Assembly (NCBI RefSeq): GCF_000014345.1
Contig: NC_009879.1
Coordinates: forward strand, 511,501 to 575,500
DNA: 64,000 nucleotides
Direction of reading: 5' to 3'
Source: Rickettsia canadensis str. McKiel
GTDB taxonomy: Bacteria; Pseudomonadota; Alphaproteobacteria; Rickettsiales; Rickettsiaceae
Below are positions 49,305-59,519 of the stretch, in pieces. Position numbers and translations under genes: made by a program. The notes below the pieces were generated by a model. That model was not told the DNA's origin. It was given only the letters and a program-made list of their open reading frames with translations, and made no database searches. The stretch's first letter is position 1. Every line of letters begins with the position of its first letter.

Positions 49305-50615
49305 TTATTTTTTTTCTAAATTATTGAAATAATTTAATCCAAGTGTAAATCCTATTATTATTGGGAATAGTATAATTTGCATTCCCCAATGGCTAAAATA
49401 TTTTGTTAAATATACAAGACCAAAAGATATAATAATATTCATGGAAACAGTCGATAAAGCAAAAATTATACTTGCTGTTCTAAAGCGTTTAAAAACTGGA
49501 AAATGTTTTAGAAAAATTGGCATAGCTGGATTTGCACTAAGAAAAAATAACATTACAAATGATTGAATTAAGAATAAATGAACAGAAGTAGTAATATTAT
49601 TTAGTAAATAAGGACAAATGAGAGCAAAAATAAAAAATATTACTAATTTAATCTTAAGAATTCTTAATGGGTATATAATATAACTTAAATAAGTTAATAT
49701 TAAATAAGCACAAAAATTTACTATTGCTACAATAAAATTGTTATGAATAACTGCTTCTGCTGTAAAATTAAAAGAATTTTTTAAAATTTCACCACAATAA
49801 ATATAAGTAAAATAAAAACATATTGGCCAACCACATGATATTAATAATAAAAAGAAGAATGTTTTTAGATTGACCCTTTCATTGTAAATAAGATTATCTT
49901 TTAATGGATTATCTGTAGTTTTTTGTATTAAAGTGATATTTTTCTTAACACGACGTTTTGCATCAGCAAATTCAGGAGTTTCCCGTAAAGCAGTTCTGGC
50001 AACTGCTCCAACAATTGCTATTATAGTTCCAAGCCAAAACGCTATACGCCAATTAAATCCAAATGAGGTGACTAAAGATGCAACAGCTAAGGCTATCATT
50101 CCTCCTAAATTAGCAAATACTGATGTCATTAAAACAATAGGATATTGTATAGGAGGTTTTGTTATTTCTAGTAAGTATAGTTGTGCTCCAACTATTTCAC
50201 CCATAGAAGATAGACCTTGAATAATACGGCATGTTATAACTATCACAGTAGCAATGAGTCCTTTTTCAGCATAAGTTGGGACAAGGGCCATTGCAAGACA
50301 CGAAGACGACATTAAGAATGTAGTAATAATTACAGTTGCTTTACGACCAATTATGTCACCAACTAAGCCAAAAATTATGGCTCCAACAGGCCTCATCACA
50401 TAAGTAGAACAAAATGCAAAAGCAGAGTAAATAGCTTGAGTATGCGGGTCTGCCTTAGGAAAAAATAATTCATTCAGTAAAACTGTCATATGAACATATA
50501 GCATCAGATCAAAATATTCTAAAAATGTTCCAATTGATAATAATCCTACAGCTTTTTTTTGTTCTGTTGTTAATGAAGTAAATGTTCCTTCATTATGTTT
50601 AGTATATTCTATCAT
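49305..50615 (-). CDS. MFS transporter, metabolite:H+ symporter (ProP-like)
   Basis: A 436-residue inner-membrane transporter with twelve predicted helices. Signatures of the metabolite:H+ symporter group are GTFLEYFDLMLYVHMTVLLN, YVMRPVGAIIFGLVGDIIGRK, RIIQGLSSMGEIVGAQLYLL and ARTALRETPEFADAKRR. Rickettsia have many ProP-type paralogs with undefined substrates. It is the first gene of a two-gene unit with the sialidase-like protein, so transport of a sugar or sugar acid is an attractive, unproven idea. Confidence 0.85.
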   Translation of the reverse strand: MIEYTKHNEGTFTSLTTEQKKAVGLLSIGTFLEYFDLMLYVHMTVLLNELFFPKADPHTQAIYSAFAFCSTYVMRPVGAIIFGLVGDIIGRKATVIITTFLMSSSCLAMALVPTYAEKGLIATVIVITCRIIQGLSSMGEIVGAQLYLLEITKPPIQYPIVLMTSVFANLGGMIALAVASLVTSFGFNWRIAFWLGTIIAIVGAVARTALRETPEFADAKRRVKKNITLIQKTTDNPLKDNLIYNERVNLKTFFFLLLISCGWPICFYFTYIYCGEILKNSFNFTAEAVIHNNFIVAIVNFCAYLILTYLSYIIYPLRILKIKLVIFFIFALICPYLLNNITTSVHLFLIQSFVMLFFLSANPAMPIFLKHFPVFKRFRTASIIFALSTVSMNIIISFGLVYLTKYFSHWGMQIILFPIIIGFTLGLNYFNNLEKK

Positions 50616-50713
50616 TACTTGACCGTTTTAAATACCATATAATAGTATCAGATGATATACAATTTATCTACTCTTAAATATTAAAAATTTTTATATATGA
50701 TATTAATATTAAA

Positions 50714-50935
50714 TTATCTTAATTCGTGATTATCAAAAATATTTTTGCCGATTTGAGTCCATTGATCTTGTATACTTGGGTTTTCAGTCAATTCACTTTG
50801 CAGAGAAACCAAAGCTCCAAGTAAGCTACTAGTTGGTAAACAGTCAAGTTTTACTTTTACAACTAAACCTCCCATTTCAATCAAATGACGAGTACGAGTT
50901 TTCCTTTCCTGAATTTTAAGTTTAGCCTCTTCCAT
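50714..50935 (-). CDS. traD: TraD of Ti-type conjugation systems (small)
   Basis: A 73-residue protein. The core RKTRTRHLIEMGGLVVKVKL matches the small TraD family found beside traA in Ti-type and RAGE transfer regions (RK.dtR.kI.lGgLv.KA.L), followed by LLGALVSLQSEL. It lies divergent to the traA remnant at 51.4 kb, the usual layout. It is open and normal in length although its partner is broken. Not the same protein as the F-type coupling ATPase also called TraD. Confidence 0.75.
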   Translation of the reverse strand: MEEAKLKIQERKTRTRHLIEMGGLVVKVKLDCLPTSSLLGALVSLQSELTENPSIQDQWTQIGKNIFDNHELR

Positions 50936-51425
50936 AACTACTTTAGCTTTTTTTGTTCTAATTTTAATCTTTGTTTTATGACATTATCCATATAAATAGT
51001 TTTAACTTTTTATTGTTACAATCATCATGAATGCTCAATAAATTTTGGGAGTCAACTGCTTAATTATAAGTGCTAAGGAATTCTGCAAATTTTTTCTTGA
51101 ACAGATCAATATTGGATACAACTTTTAAGTTTGCAAAGTCTAGTATAATGGTGAAATAGAAAGCTATTCAAAATCAAAATATCCCCATACCTACTAAGAT
51201 CAATAAAAAAACAAATAAAGATGATTACCATTGATCAAGCTTGAATTATAAGGAACGTACAACAAAGGTTTAACCCAGCTCTTTAGAGTGATGTTAACGC
51301 AGCATATAAACCTAAAGGTTTATTTTTTGCTTTCTGTTTCAAGTAATTCTGGATTTCTGTGGATGATTTTAAGATTGCATGGGTAATGTCAATGATGGAT
51401 TAAACATTGTTACAATTAACAAACC
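50936..51425. promoter_or_regulatory. Intergenic region between traD and traA: candidate oriT
   Basis: In Ti-type systems the transfer origin lies between the divergent tra genes at this place. The heptamer TAAGTGC at 51067-51073 is the start of the RSF1010/Ti-type nic core, but the following bases (taaggaat) do not match the rest. Plus-strand pieces near 51220-51330 (NYKERTTKV, DVNAAYKPKGLFFAF) suggest that part of the interval also holds a small decayed gene. Confidence 0.3.
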
Positions 51426-53700
51426 ATGGTGATACAGTTTGCAAGAATAGAAATAGTAAGTAGGAGTTCAGGAGGAAATGCTTGTCTGAAAGCTTCTTAT
51501 AATGTAAGGATAGTTATAAAAGATAAGAGGAGCAATTCTACTTACAACTTTAGGAAGAAAGGAGATATACCATACAGTATTGTTGCCTGCTCATGTAGAT
51601 CAAAAATTCAAAGCCCAAAGGGTTTTGATGAATAAAGTAGAACGTCTAGAGACAAGAAAAAATAGTCAATTATTAAAAGATGTAGTTTATAGCACTACCT
51701 GATGATAAAATTGGATTTAGATGATAGAATAGCAATTACTCATGAAATCATTGAAGAGATGGGGTGGGTAAAGAATGGACTTGGAGTTCAAATTGATATT
51801 CACCAGCTACATGATGGAGAAAAGAATTGGCATGCCCATGTGCTTGTTACTACCAGAAGATTCACAAAAGATGTAAGGCAGTAGATTTAAATCCTAAATT
51901 TGCCAAAGTTAAGGGCAAAGCGTTCATTATCCCAGAAGATCAGATAATTCATGAGAGAGCTCAAGAAGTAAATATTTTGTTAAGTTAGGCTTAGAAATTC
52001 GAATAGACCTGATAAGTTTTATGCCTCAGCAGCATGTCGGTCCTACTAGAATAAGAAGTATTATCAATGCAATATCTGAGCAAAATAAAATATGCAGGCT
52101 TGCCCATCTTGAAATCATCAAAGGAACAGATGGGGTACTTGATTGCATTATTCATCATCAAGCTATTTTTACTAAATTGGATATAGAAAAAGCAGTCAAA
52201 GAGATGCTAGCAGAAGCAGAAAAGTCAAAACTAATAAGGGAGGTATTAAATTCTGATAGATTAATCAAACTATAATAATGAAGATGGCACGAATACTAAA
52301 TACTATATTACTAAAGGTGTGCAAGCAGAAGAGTTAAGGATACTTAGAATAGCAGCTAAGATCAATAGCTAGATTCATTTTAATAAAGTGCTATCGATAA
52401 TCTTGCAAGTGTTAATGAAACACAAAGAGAAAGTCTAACATCATATTTTAATTAATAATCAAGGGATTAGGATCTTACGAGGTAGAGCCGGCACTGGTAA
52501 GTCACAAGTACTTGCTGAGACTTTTATAAAGTTGTCACTAATCATGGACGAAATATTATAGGACTCTCGCTCCTACTCATAAAGCAGCATCAGATCTTAA
52601 AAGTAAAGGCTACCAGCAATGTCATACAGTAAAAGGGTTTTTATTTAAATTGTATAATGGCAAAGCTGAGCTACCAAGAAATACTACGCTAGTAGTAGAT
52701 GAAGCAGGGATGGTAGGTAATAGTGATTATTTAGAATTATTGAAAGTAGCAAGGAGTAACAATTGTAATGTGATACTGGCTGGAGGTGAGAGATAACTCA
52801 CTTCAGTTGAGCGAAGAGGAATATTTGCAGTATTTGCAAGTAGGTTTGGCTCAAGTAACATTAGAAGACAAAGCAAGGTATGAGCAAAAGAAATGGCTTC
52901 ATGCTTTGCAAAATCAGATATTATTGGGTGGTCTGTAGTTACTAGAACAGCATAACGGTTTAAAGATTGGTCATACGCTAGAAGAATCAATGGCAAGATT
53001 AATTAATGATTGAAGTAACAGCAAATTTGCTCTAAATGAGCGTTTAATAATTACCATGCATAATATTGAAGTAGATAGTATTAATCAAGGAATCAGGAAG
53101 TTACTAAAAGCTAAAGCCTTACTCACTGGTCAAGAATATAGACGCTATGTATCGCCTAAGAAGTATGAAGATTATATGGCAGGAGATCGTATTTTGTTTA
53201 ATATAACTAATAAAGATTTACAAATAGAAAATGGCGAATTTGCAACGATAACTTCAGTAAGTAATGATAAGTTTGTTGCTAAAAGATAGCGGAAAAGAAA
53301 TAGAATTTATCTTCAAGATGTAAGCTTTAAACATGGCTATGCTTCTACAGTGTATAAAGGCACAAGGAGCCTCAATTAAAGATGTCTATGTATTAACATA
53401 ATCTAGGAGGAAATAGCAGCAATTCCTATGTTGCAATGACTAGACACATATAGAAGAGGTAAAACTCTGCTATAGTAGGGAGGTTACCAGGAGGAATATA
53501 GCAAGTTTAATATCGCAACTTAGCAAAATAGATAGTAGGCTATCTAGCATTAATTTTAAAACTTTAGAAGAATTAGTAGCGATTCAAGATCAAGAAAATA
53601 CGAGTCCTAATATTATAAATAAAGTAGATAATTGGTTTAAAGGGGTAATAGAAGATATTCAGGATAGATTATATCAATGATAACTATTACCGTTTAAGAG
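51426..53700 (+). pseudogene. traA: Ti-type TraA relaxase-helicase, heavily broken
   Basis: Successive frames give the full domain order. First is the MobA/MobL relaxase N-terminus (MVIQFARIEIVSRSSGGNAC, KASYN, FRKKGDIPYS) with the HxH-type metal motif in KNWHAHVLVTTRRF. Then comes a RecD-like helicase: Walker A in RILRGRAGTGKSQVLAETF near 52485, APTHKAASDLKSKGYQQCH, Walker B in TTLVVDEAGMVG. Motifs near the end are YMAGDRILFNITNKDLQIEN, KHGYASTVYK and SYVAMTR. At least eight frameshifts or stops interrupt it. The nicking Tyr region is not resolved. This is the relaxase of a RAGE-type element. Confidence 0.85.
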
Positions 53701-53904
53701 TCAAATTAGAACCAGTTGAAATAATAAAGTCAGAACCACCTGCAACAGTTAGCAGCAATTGTTAGAAACGCCAGTGTAAATCCTGCAACAAGCCATCAAA
53801 GTCAAGAAGAGCAAAAAAGCTCTGCTGATAACCTCAAGAATTATAATAAACAAGATACAATAATAGGTGTTACATTACAAGAGCAGGTGATGGCAAAGAA
53901 TTAA

Positions 53905-54927
53905 ATAGATTATCATGCTATTAACAAACAAGAGACAGTAGAATTAAAGCAAAAATTATCATTTAAGGCTGCAGAAATAGGTATAAACTTACTAGGCAGT
54001 CCAAATAAGCATTTATCAAATAGCCAGTTACTCCGCTGGGAGAAAGATAGTAAAATAGCAATGAAGATCAACGGTAATAAAGCTGGCATCTGGCATGATT
54101 TTAGTACAGGAAATGGAGGAGATTTATTTACCTTAGTACAAAGAGAAACAAATTGTGATTTTGTAGAAGCTAAGAAATATTTACAAGATATGGTTGGTAT
54201 ATCATCAACCAACAAAAGTAAAGATATAGCAGTAAATTTAGCAGCAAATAAAAATCAACAAATTAAAACCCCAGCAGCGCAAGGTGATAAAATAGTAAAA
54301 ATTAAGAGAGCAGAAATATTATATGAAAAATCAGATGCTTTAAAATATGTCATGCCAAGTCATGTAGCAAAAAGATATTTATCAGAACATTGTGAAATTA
54401 AAGAAGTATTGACAAGATACCAACTAAGCTTTGATCTTAGCACCAATATGATGTGGGACAGTCATAGCAAACAATATTATCCTGTCTTAATTGCTTTTGC
54501 TAGAAATAAAGATGGTAATATTACTGCTGGACAATCAATTTATTTAAACAAAGACACAAATAATAAAGCTGATATTGATGTTAATAAACGTTCATTTGGT
54601 AGAATCAGAGGTTCTTTTGTCGAGATTAATAAAAATAACGAACAGCAGAACGTACAAATCAGTAAAGATGGTAGCAATTCAACAAATAATGTAACGATTA
54701 TAGCCGAAGGGTTAGAGACGGCTTTAAGCATTGTGGAAGCTGGTATTAAAGGCAAAATTCTTTGTAGTTTAGGTGTAAGTAACATCAGGAACTATAAACC
54801 TCTCAAAGGTGAGAGAATAATAATTGCTGCCGATAATGATGCTAAAGAAGCAGTATCAGTTTATACCATAATTAAGGCTCAGGACGAATTAATTAGCAAA
54901 GGAGCAGCGGTAGCAATAATATATTAG
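53905..54927 (+). pseudogene. Toprim-domain (primase-like) protein, copy 1, truncated
   Basis: Open for 340 codons but without the proper start and cut at the 3' end. The N-terminal part TVELKQKLSFKAAEIGINLL and GIWHDFSTGNGGDLFTLVQ resembles the DNA-binding region of plasmid primase-like proteins. The C-terminal part has the toprim core: TIIAEGLETALSIVEAG with Glu and ERIIIAADNDAKEAVSVY with the DxD. The first ATG is at 54061. Compared with copy 2 (58.7-59.4 kb) it lacks the tail PPNKGDFNDVL and ends where an inverted traD_F fragment begins. It may still yield a folded toprim protein. Confidence 0.7.
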
Positions 54928-55519
54928 TTTTACTGCTACCAGTAGTGCCAGTAATAAGAATGTGTGTTCTTTCGCTATCTTTAAGAAGCGGCAAACCAGA
55001 AAAACAAATATTAGAAGCTTTGTTATTTTTATAAACCATTTTTGCTAAAGCTTTAGCTTCTATAAGATTTGCTCCTCTGATCTTATCTTTTATAATCGCT
55101 TACTTAACTCGATAAATAAAAAAGATAATAACTGTAAATATTCCGATAGTAAAAGCGACCACAGCTTCTTGCAAGGCTGGATGCAATAAAAATTGCTCAA
55201 ATTCATTTATATTATGCGAATGCAGTGTAACATGCCAGAATTTATGAATAAATTCCTTAGCATTACGGTAACCCCAAGCTTTTTGTTCTATATAATAAAA
55301 TTTGATTCCTATTTGCTCTAATGGATAAAAATACTGTCCTATCGCAAGTTTTAATTGTACATATCGCTCTATAATAAAATAATATAGACTTAGCAAAGAT
55401 AATTTCTGAAATGTACGCAACATCAACCACGCTAAAACAGATACCACGCCAATCATTAAAGTATTAATACATGCCTTACACGAGCATTCTCCTCTGATGA
55501 GCAAAAATTTGTGAACCAC
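54913..55519 (-). pseudogene. traD_F: F-type TraD coupling protein, N-terminal half
   Basis: The first 139 codons (55100-55519) are open: KFLLIRGECSCKACINTLMI and two membrane helices, the last being VVAFTIGIFTVIIFFIYRVK. After a stop the frame continues GANLIEAKALAKMVYKN, FSGLPLLKDSERTHILITGT and TGSSKTNILL, the Walker A of type IV coupling ATPases. The last residue but one of GSGKT is Ser-Ser-Lys here. It ends abruptly against the toprim gene. The missing C-terminal half is at 62.3-62.7 kb. Confidence 0.78.
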
Positions 55520-55614
55520 GAGTAAAATTATTTTGGTTTTTGTAGCTCATGAGTAATTAACTATAGTAAAAATTATTGCTAACACTAACAAAAATAATCT
55601 TCATTTATTTCAAC

Positions 55615-56093
55615 CTATAAATAATTCTTTAGTATTTTTAATTTTTCTTCAAATTCATTAGCCCTCAGATTATTACCAAGTTTTCTTAGAGCATTAATTA
55701 TTGCTTCATATTCTACTATAAGATTTGGTTTGTATTTAAGAGCTAAGTTAAAATTTTCTTTAGCCTCTTTATGTTTATTTAAATTCACTACAGTAATAGC
55801 TTTTTCTAAGTAACTATTAGGCATAATCTTGTTTATATTTAATTGCTAGATTTAAATTTCTTATTGCTTCCTCGTATTTACCTAATTTATATAACGATTT
55901 ACCAATATTAAAATATTCTTCAGCTAAAAATATTTGGATCTTGAATTTTACTCTGTGGATCTATTTGTGGTTGCTTATTAACAGAATTAGTTGAGTTGGC
56001 TGCAGAAGCAATGTTAAAAAACATTAATGGTAAAATAAATAAAACTGCTGATTTTTTAATGTTTTGCATAAATTGCTTCTCAATTATTTTCAT
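55615..56093 (-). pseudogene. Secreted TPR protein gene, frameshifted
   Basis: Starts MKIIEKQFMQNIKKSAVLFI with a signal peptide (LPLMFFNIASAA). A frameshift occurs near 55940 (PNIF/LAEEYFNIGKSLYKL). One TPR follows (GKYEEAIRNLNLAIKYKQDY), and a second frame change leads to the 69-codon open part with NSYLEKAITVVNLNKHKEAK and ENFNLALKYKPNLI, another TPR. Located between traG and traD_F, where RAGE elements commonly carry a TPR gene. Confidence 0.7.
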
Positions 56094-56094
56094 T

Positions 56095-57381
56095 TTTATA
56101 GCATAGTAATTTAATATTTCTTTTCTTTATGGCATTATCACTCATACCAATATTATCTGCTACTTGCTTGCCAGTTCTTACAATTGTTGATTCAGGAATA
56201 TTATCAAATTCATCTTTAATTTCCTCTTCTTATCCTTTACTGTAGCAGATAACTGATCAAGCAGCTTTACTTTTTCTACCTCATTATTATCTACGCGCTG
56301 AATTAGCATGTGTTCTACATTTTTATCAGCAATATCATTTTTGCTGTTATTATTACTATAGCAGCTTGATCATTTAATTGTTTGTGATTTTGATCAAAAC
56401 TTGATCTCAAGCTTTCTTTAGATGGGATATTGATATTACTAGCAGAATTTAAGCGTTGCGGTTATAGTGTTATTAATTTTAGCTACGCTCTGCCTCTTCT
56501 TAATGAGAACTAAGCCCATATAGATGCTTGCTCTTTACACTACTTACGCCAGGAAATTTTTAGCAACTATTGCGTTTAATACTGGTTCGTTTAAATTTCG
56601 ATCAATAGATGTGGAATTTTGTAATATATAATTCATGTTATAACTTAACTGCTCCATATTTTGTTTGGTTCTAGCTATTTCTTGTCCAATGGATTCTCAG
56701 AAAAATTACTATTTAGATTGTTGCTCAATGATTGTACGTTGCTGCTTGCATTACTTAATCTACCATCTTTAGTAGCAGTTGTTAATTTAGATAATGCTTC
56801 ATTATATGATTGTTGTTGATTAACTGATGTTCCTTGTTCTTTGCCTTGATCATTTATCTGCTCGTACTGTTAACTTCGCCTATACTAGGTATCTTTAAGC
56901 CTATATTTGCACTAGTACCAGTGTTTTTCTTAATTTCAGTTGCTATAGAATTACCTGTAGTAGTTAAATCACTGTATCGATTATTTAATGAGTCAAGATA
57001 ACTTTGTAAGCTCATAAACTGAGATTGATAACTATTATCCTGCAATAATTTAGAAGAGCGGTAATTATTAATCAGCGAGTTAGCTGCTTGAGTAAGTACC
57101 TGCCTACCACTCATACCTCCAGCATCAATAATTCCGCCTACCATTTGCAATGTTGGGGCAAGATTCTGCTGAGCAATAGATCTATTACCGATACTATAAT
57201 TATCCATAGCAAGGTTATTATCAGTAATACTTGCCCCGATATTACTTGCAACTGGTACCAGAGAAAATTGATTAGCTAAAGTAGTTGTTGCATATGCGCA
57301 CAAGCCTTTAATACTTGCCAATATTAGCAATAGAAGTTGTCTAATGAGCTTTTCTATGTGGTTATTAATGTATTCATTCAT
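56095..57381 (-). pseudogene. traG: F-type TraG, C-terminal region remnant
   Basis: A 175-codon open part (56854-57381) includes TTTLANQFSLVPVASNIGAS, NYSIGNRSIAQQNLAPTLQM and GMSGRQVLTQAANSLINNYR, like the repetitive Asn-rich C-terminal half of F-type TraG (mating-pair stabilisation/entry exclusion). Further fragments downstream, such as KVKLLDQLSATVKD and DEFDNIPESTIVRTGKQVAD, NIGMSDNAIKKRN, run to the TPR gene. The N-terminal membrane part is lost; an IS200 remnant abuts the 5' end. Confidence 0.65.
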
Positions 57382-57394
57382 TACTAAATATGAT

Positions 57395-57790
57395 CACTCG
57401 TTTTACTAAAATAGCCTCTTCCCAAAAAATGTTGTCCCCAGTATCTCTCGTTTTCAGTTCAAAAAATTCCTTTTATATCCTTCTTGACGATCTACCTTTC
57501 GCTCTTTGTACAAACTCACTTTACTATTCGGATATTCATTTCTTCTGCAACTTGAGCTATTATTTCTCGAACCATCTGTTTTATAAGTTTTTTAAATACT
57601 TTGTATCGGTATTTTGTTATCAATACTATTGGTACCTATGACAATATACCGTATCTTTCCTTTCACATATTTTGTTATAGTCATCATATACAATAAGTAT
57701 TCTTACTTATTGTATACTGGATGACTATGACTTGATTAAACTAAAGTTTGTCCATCTGAAGATGGATGCTACAACCATCTGATCGATAGT
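57395..57790 (-). pseudogene. Decayed IS200-type element
   Basis: Minus-strand sequence parallels the intact IS200 at 9.9-10.5 kb: the stretches tctacctttcgctctttgta and tttgtatcggtattttgtta correspond to the transposase gene there, with stops and deletions. The end hairpin tccatctgaagatgga near 57752 matches that of the intact copy. A further 13-base inverted repeat (57687-57699 and 57704-57716, tatacaataagta and its inverse) lies next to the transposase start. Confidence 0.7.
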
Positions 57791-58211
57791 AAAGAGCAGC
57801 AAGAGGAATGAGTATAATTTGTTGCTTAGAAATTACCAGATAACTAAAGACTGATGTCTTAACAATGTCATAGACTATCAGTATGCTTGTGCTATTTAAA
57901 AAAGCATTGGCTGTAGACATTATGAGTACTCTACAATCACTATTCCTTTTGTATCAATATTCAAATAATTGGCAACAAAATATATCAATATCATGTTAGG
58001 ATTGAGACCTGATGCTTTGGCTTTGACAACAAAGCCTTCTCATTAGTTTTGGTTCTTAGAGAATAAATTATATTGCTATACTTCCTCTTTAAATTATCCT
58101 CCACAGATGATTCTCTATGGTAAAAATAATCTCAAAACTTCTGCGACTCTATTCTCAGTGAGAATCTTCCTTAATCAAAGCATCATGTTTTAATTTCTTT
58201 ATCATTTTACT
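57791..58211. other. Unassigned stretch beyond the IS200 remnant
   Basis: No open frame of note and no recognised motif on either strand. AT-rich, presumably decayed element sequence. Confidence 0.4.
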
Positions 58212-58460
58212 CTATACTCTTATTTCTTGATTTATCTTCATCTCAGAACATTTATTTATCTTACTTTTATAGCTTTGCCTATTTCTGAGCTTGGGCTTAT
58301 AATACTGCATTACTTGTTTCTCTTTTCCTATAGCTGCTAAATAATCTTCTGGCATAGCATGGATTCTTCCCTTTAAAATCCTCAACCAATATATCACAAA
58401 ATAGTTTATTACCATAATTATAATTAGGATCAAATTTATTATGTATGATTTGTACATCAT
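58212..58460 (-). CDS. Small membrane-anchored frame, unknown
   Basis: An 82-residue frame with one N-terminal helix (INLILIIIMVINYFVIYWLR) followed by KGRIHAMPEDYLAAIGKEKQ and a basic tail. It lies downstream of the second toprim copy on the same strand, with no clear ribosome binding site. The part after the helix looks like genuine protein sequence, so it may be the end of a longer dead gene. Confidence 0.3.
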   Translation of the reverse strand: MMYKSYIINLILIIIMVINYFVIYWLRILKGRIHAMPEDYLAAIGKEKQVMQYYKPKLRNRQSYKSKINKCSEMKINQEIRV

Positions 58461-58709
58461 CTTATATCTTCTTCTTTATTCTTGTAGAACAAGCCTATGT
58501 ACTACTATAACTAATCAAAGACTCTATACCTTTTGTTTTATGTATTTGTATTACAGTCCTGATATCTTCTCCTTACTTCCAAGTCGTATTAGTGCTTTTA
58601 TTGCATTTTGTACTTCCTGTAATATTATATATTATAAGTATCACTAGTCCTAATATTACTGATATCACTATCATGACTAATACTCACCTGTTGCAAATTT
58701 AACTATCTA

Positions 58710-59376
58710 TTATCTATTCAATTTTGCTATTTCAGGCTCTATAAGTTTTCTTACTGATTTTGCTCACTTGCTTTTTAACACATCATTAAAATCTCCTTTA
58801 TTAGGTGGCATCACTACCGATACTATTTCTCCCTTATCAATTAAAATTTATCCTTAGTTTTCATGATGTTATTAGGGTATTGCTGCTTCTTTGCCATCAT
58901 TATCAGCTGCAATGATAATTTTTTTTCTCCACTTTTGCAGAGGGATATATTATTAATGCCTAAACTACACAGAATGCTTCCTTTTATATCATTCTGTAGC
59001 TTTCGTAATTTTAACTTTTTTCAGTTTTTTGTTGCTTATTTAGTTGTAAATCTAGATTTATCACTTCTTTCTCATTGTTACTGAAAAATGTTTCTTGCAA
59101 ATATTTTTTAGCTTCAGCAAAATTATAATTTTTGCTCTATGTACTCAAGTAAACAAATCTTCTCCTTTAATAAAATCACACCATTTGTCTATATGATTTT
59201 CTTTTATTCCCATTACTATTTGTTCATCTTCTTCCCCAGTGCAGGTAATAATTATTTGATAAACTATCATTTGGCCTACCAAGAAGAGCAGTACCTATTT
59301 CCGTAGCCTTGTAAGATAATTTTTTCTTTAATGCAGTAATATCTTGCTTACTATAAATCTTGTTTTGATCATTCAT
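58710..59376 (-). pseudogene. Toprim-domain protein, copy 2, frameshifted
   Basis: The start is intact: gaggaagct precedes the ATG of MNDQNKIYSKQDITALKKKL, then SYKATEIGTALLGRPN, clearly homologous to copy 1 (TVELKQKLSFKAAEIGINLL). Stops follow after HWGRR. Later fragments are KYLQETFFSNNEKEVINLDL, KKIIIAADNDGKEAA (toprim DxD) and the true C-terminus GDFNDVLKS ... SVRKLIEPEIAKLNR. The middle of the protein is deleted. It is inverted relative to copy 1. Confidence 0.75.
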
Positions 59377-59464
59377 AGCTTCCTCTTTCAACTTTATTGT
59401 TGTATTTCCTACTAAACTATAGTATATTTTTTTATATATCATTGTTTAAAATAAGTTTTATTTA

Positions 59465-59497
59465 TAATAATTAATACTACAGTAGTATTAATTATTA
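59465..59497. promoter_or_regulatory. 33-bp palindrome, candidate operator
   Basis: Arms 59465-59480 and 59482-59497 are exact inverted copies about a single A; the inner part reads taatactacagtagtatta. It lies between the divergent starts of the toprim copy 2 and the 198-residue membrane protein, 22 bases before the latter's ATG and just upstream of its ribosome binding site (aagaggtaa). Confidence 0.6.
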
Positions 59498-59519
59498 AAT
59501 TAATCTAAGAGGTAATGTT

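Noticed and set aside
50714..50935. Reading the small TraD as part of the F-type coupling ATPase
   Set aside because: At 73 residues without a P-loop it fits the Ti-type TraD next to traA; the F-type ATPase pieces are elsewhere.
52727..52996. 89-codon minus-strand frame in the traA region
   Set aside because: Antisense to the helicase motifs of the broken traA (DEAGMV region); not coding.
54540..54785. 81-codon minus-strand frame inside toprim copy 1
   Set aside because: Antisense to the toprim core; no support.
59376..59442. Upstream ATG at 59442 as the start of toprim copy 2
   Set aside because: A much better ribosome binding site precedes the ATG at 59376, and the extra residues (IYKKIYYSLVGNTTIKL) do not match copy 1.
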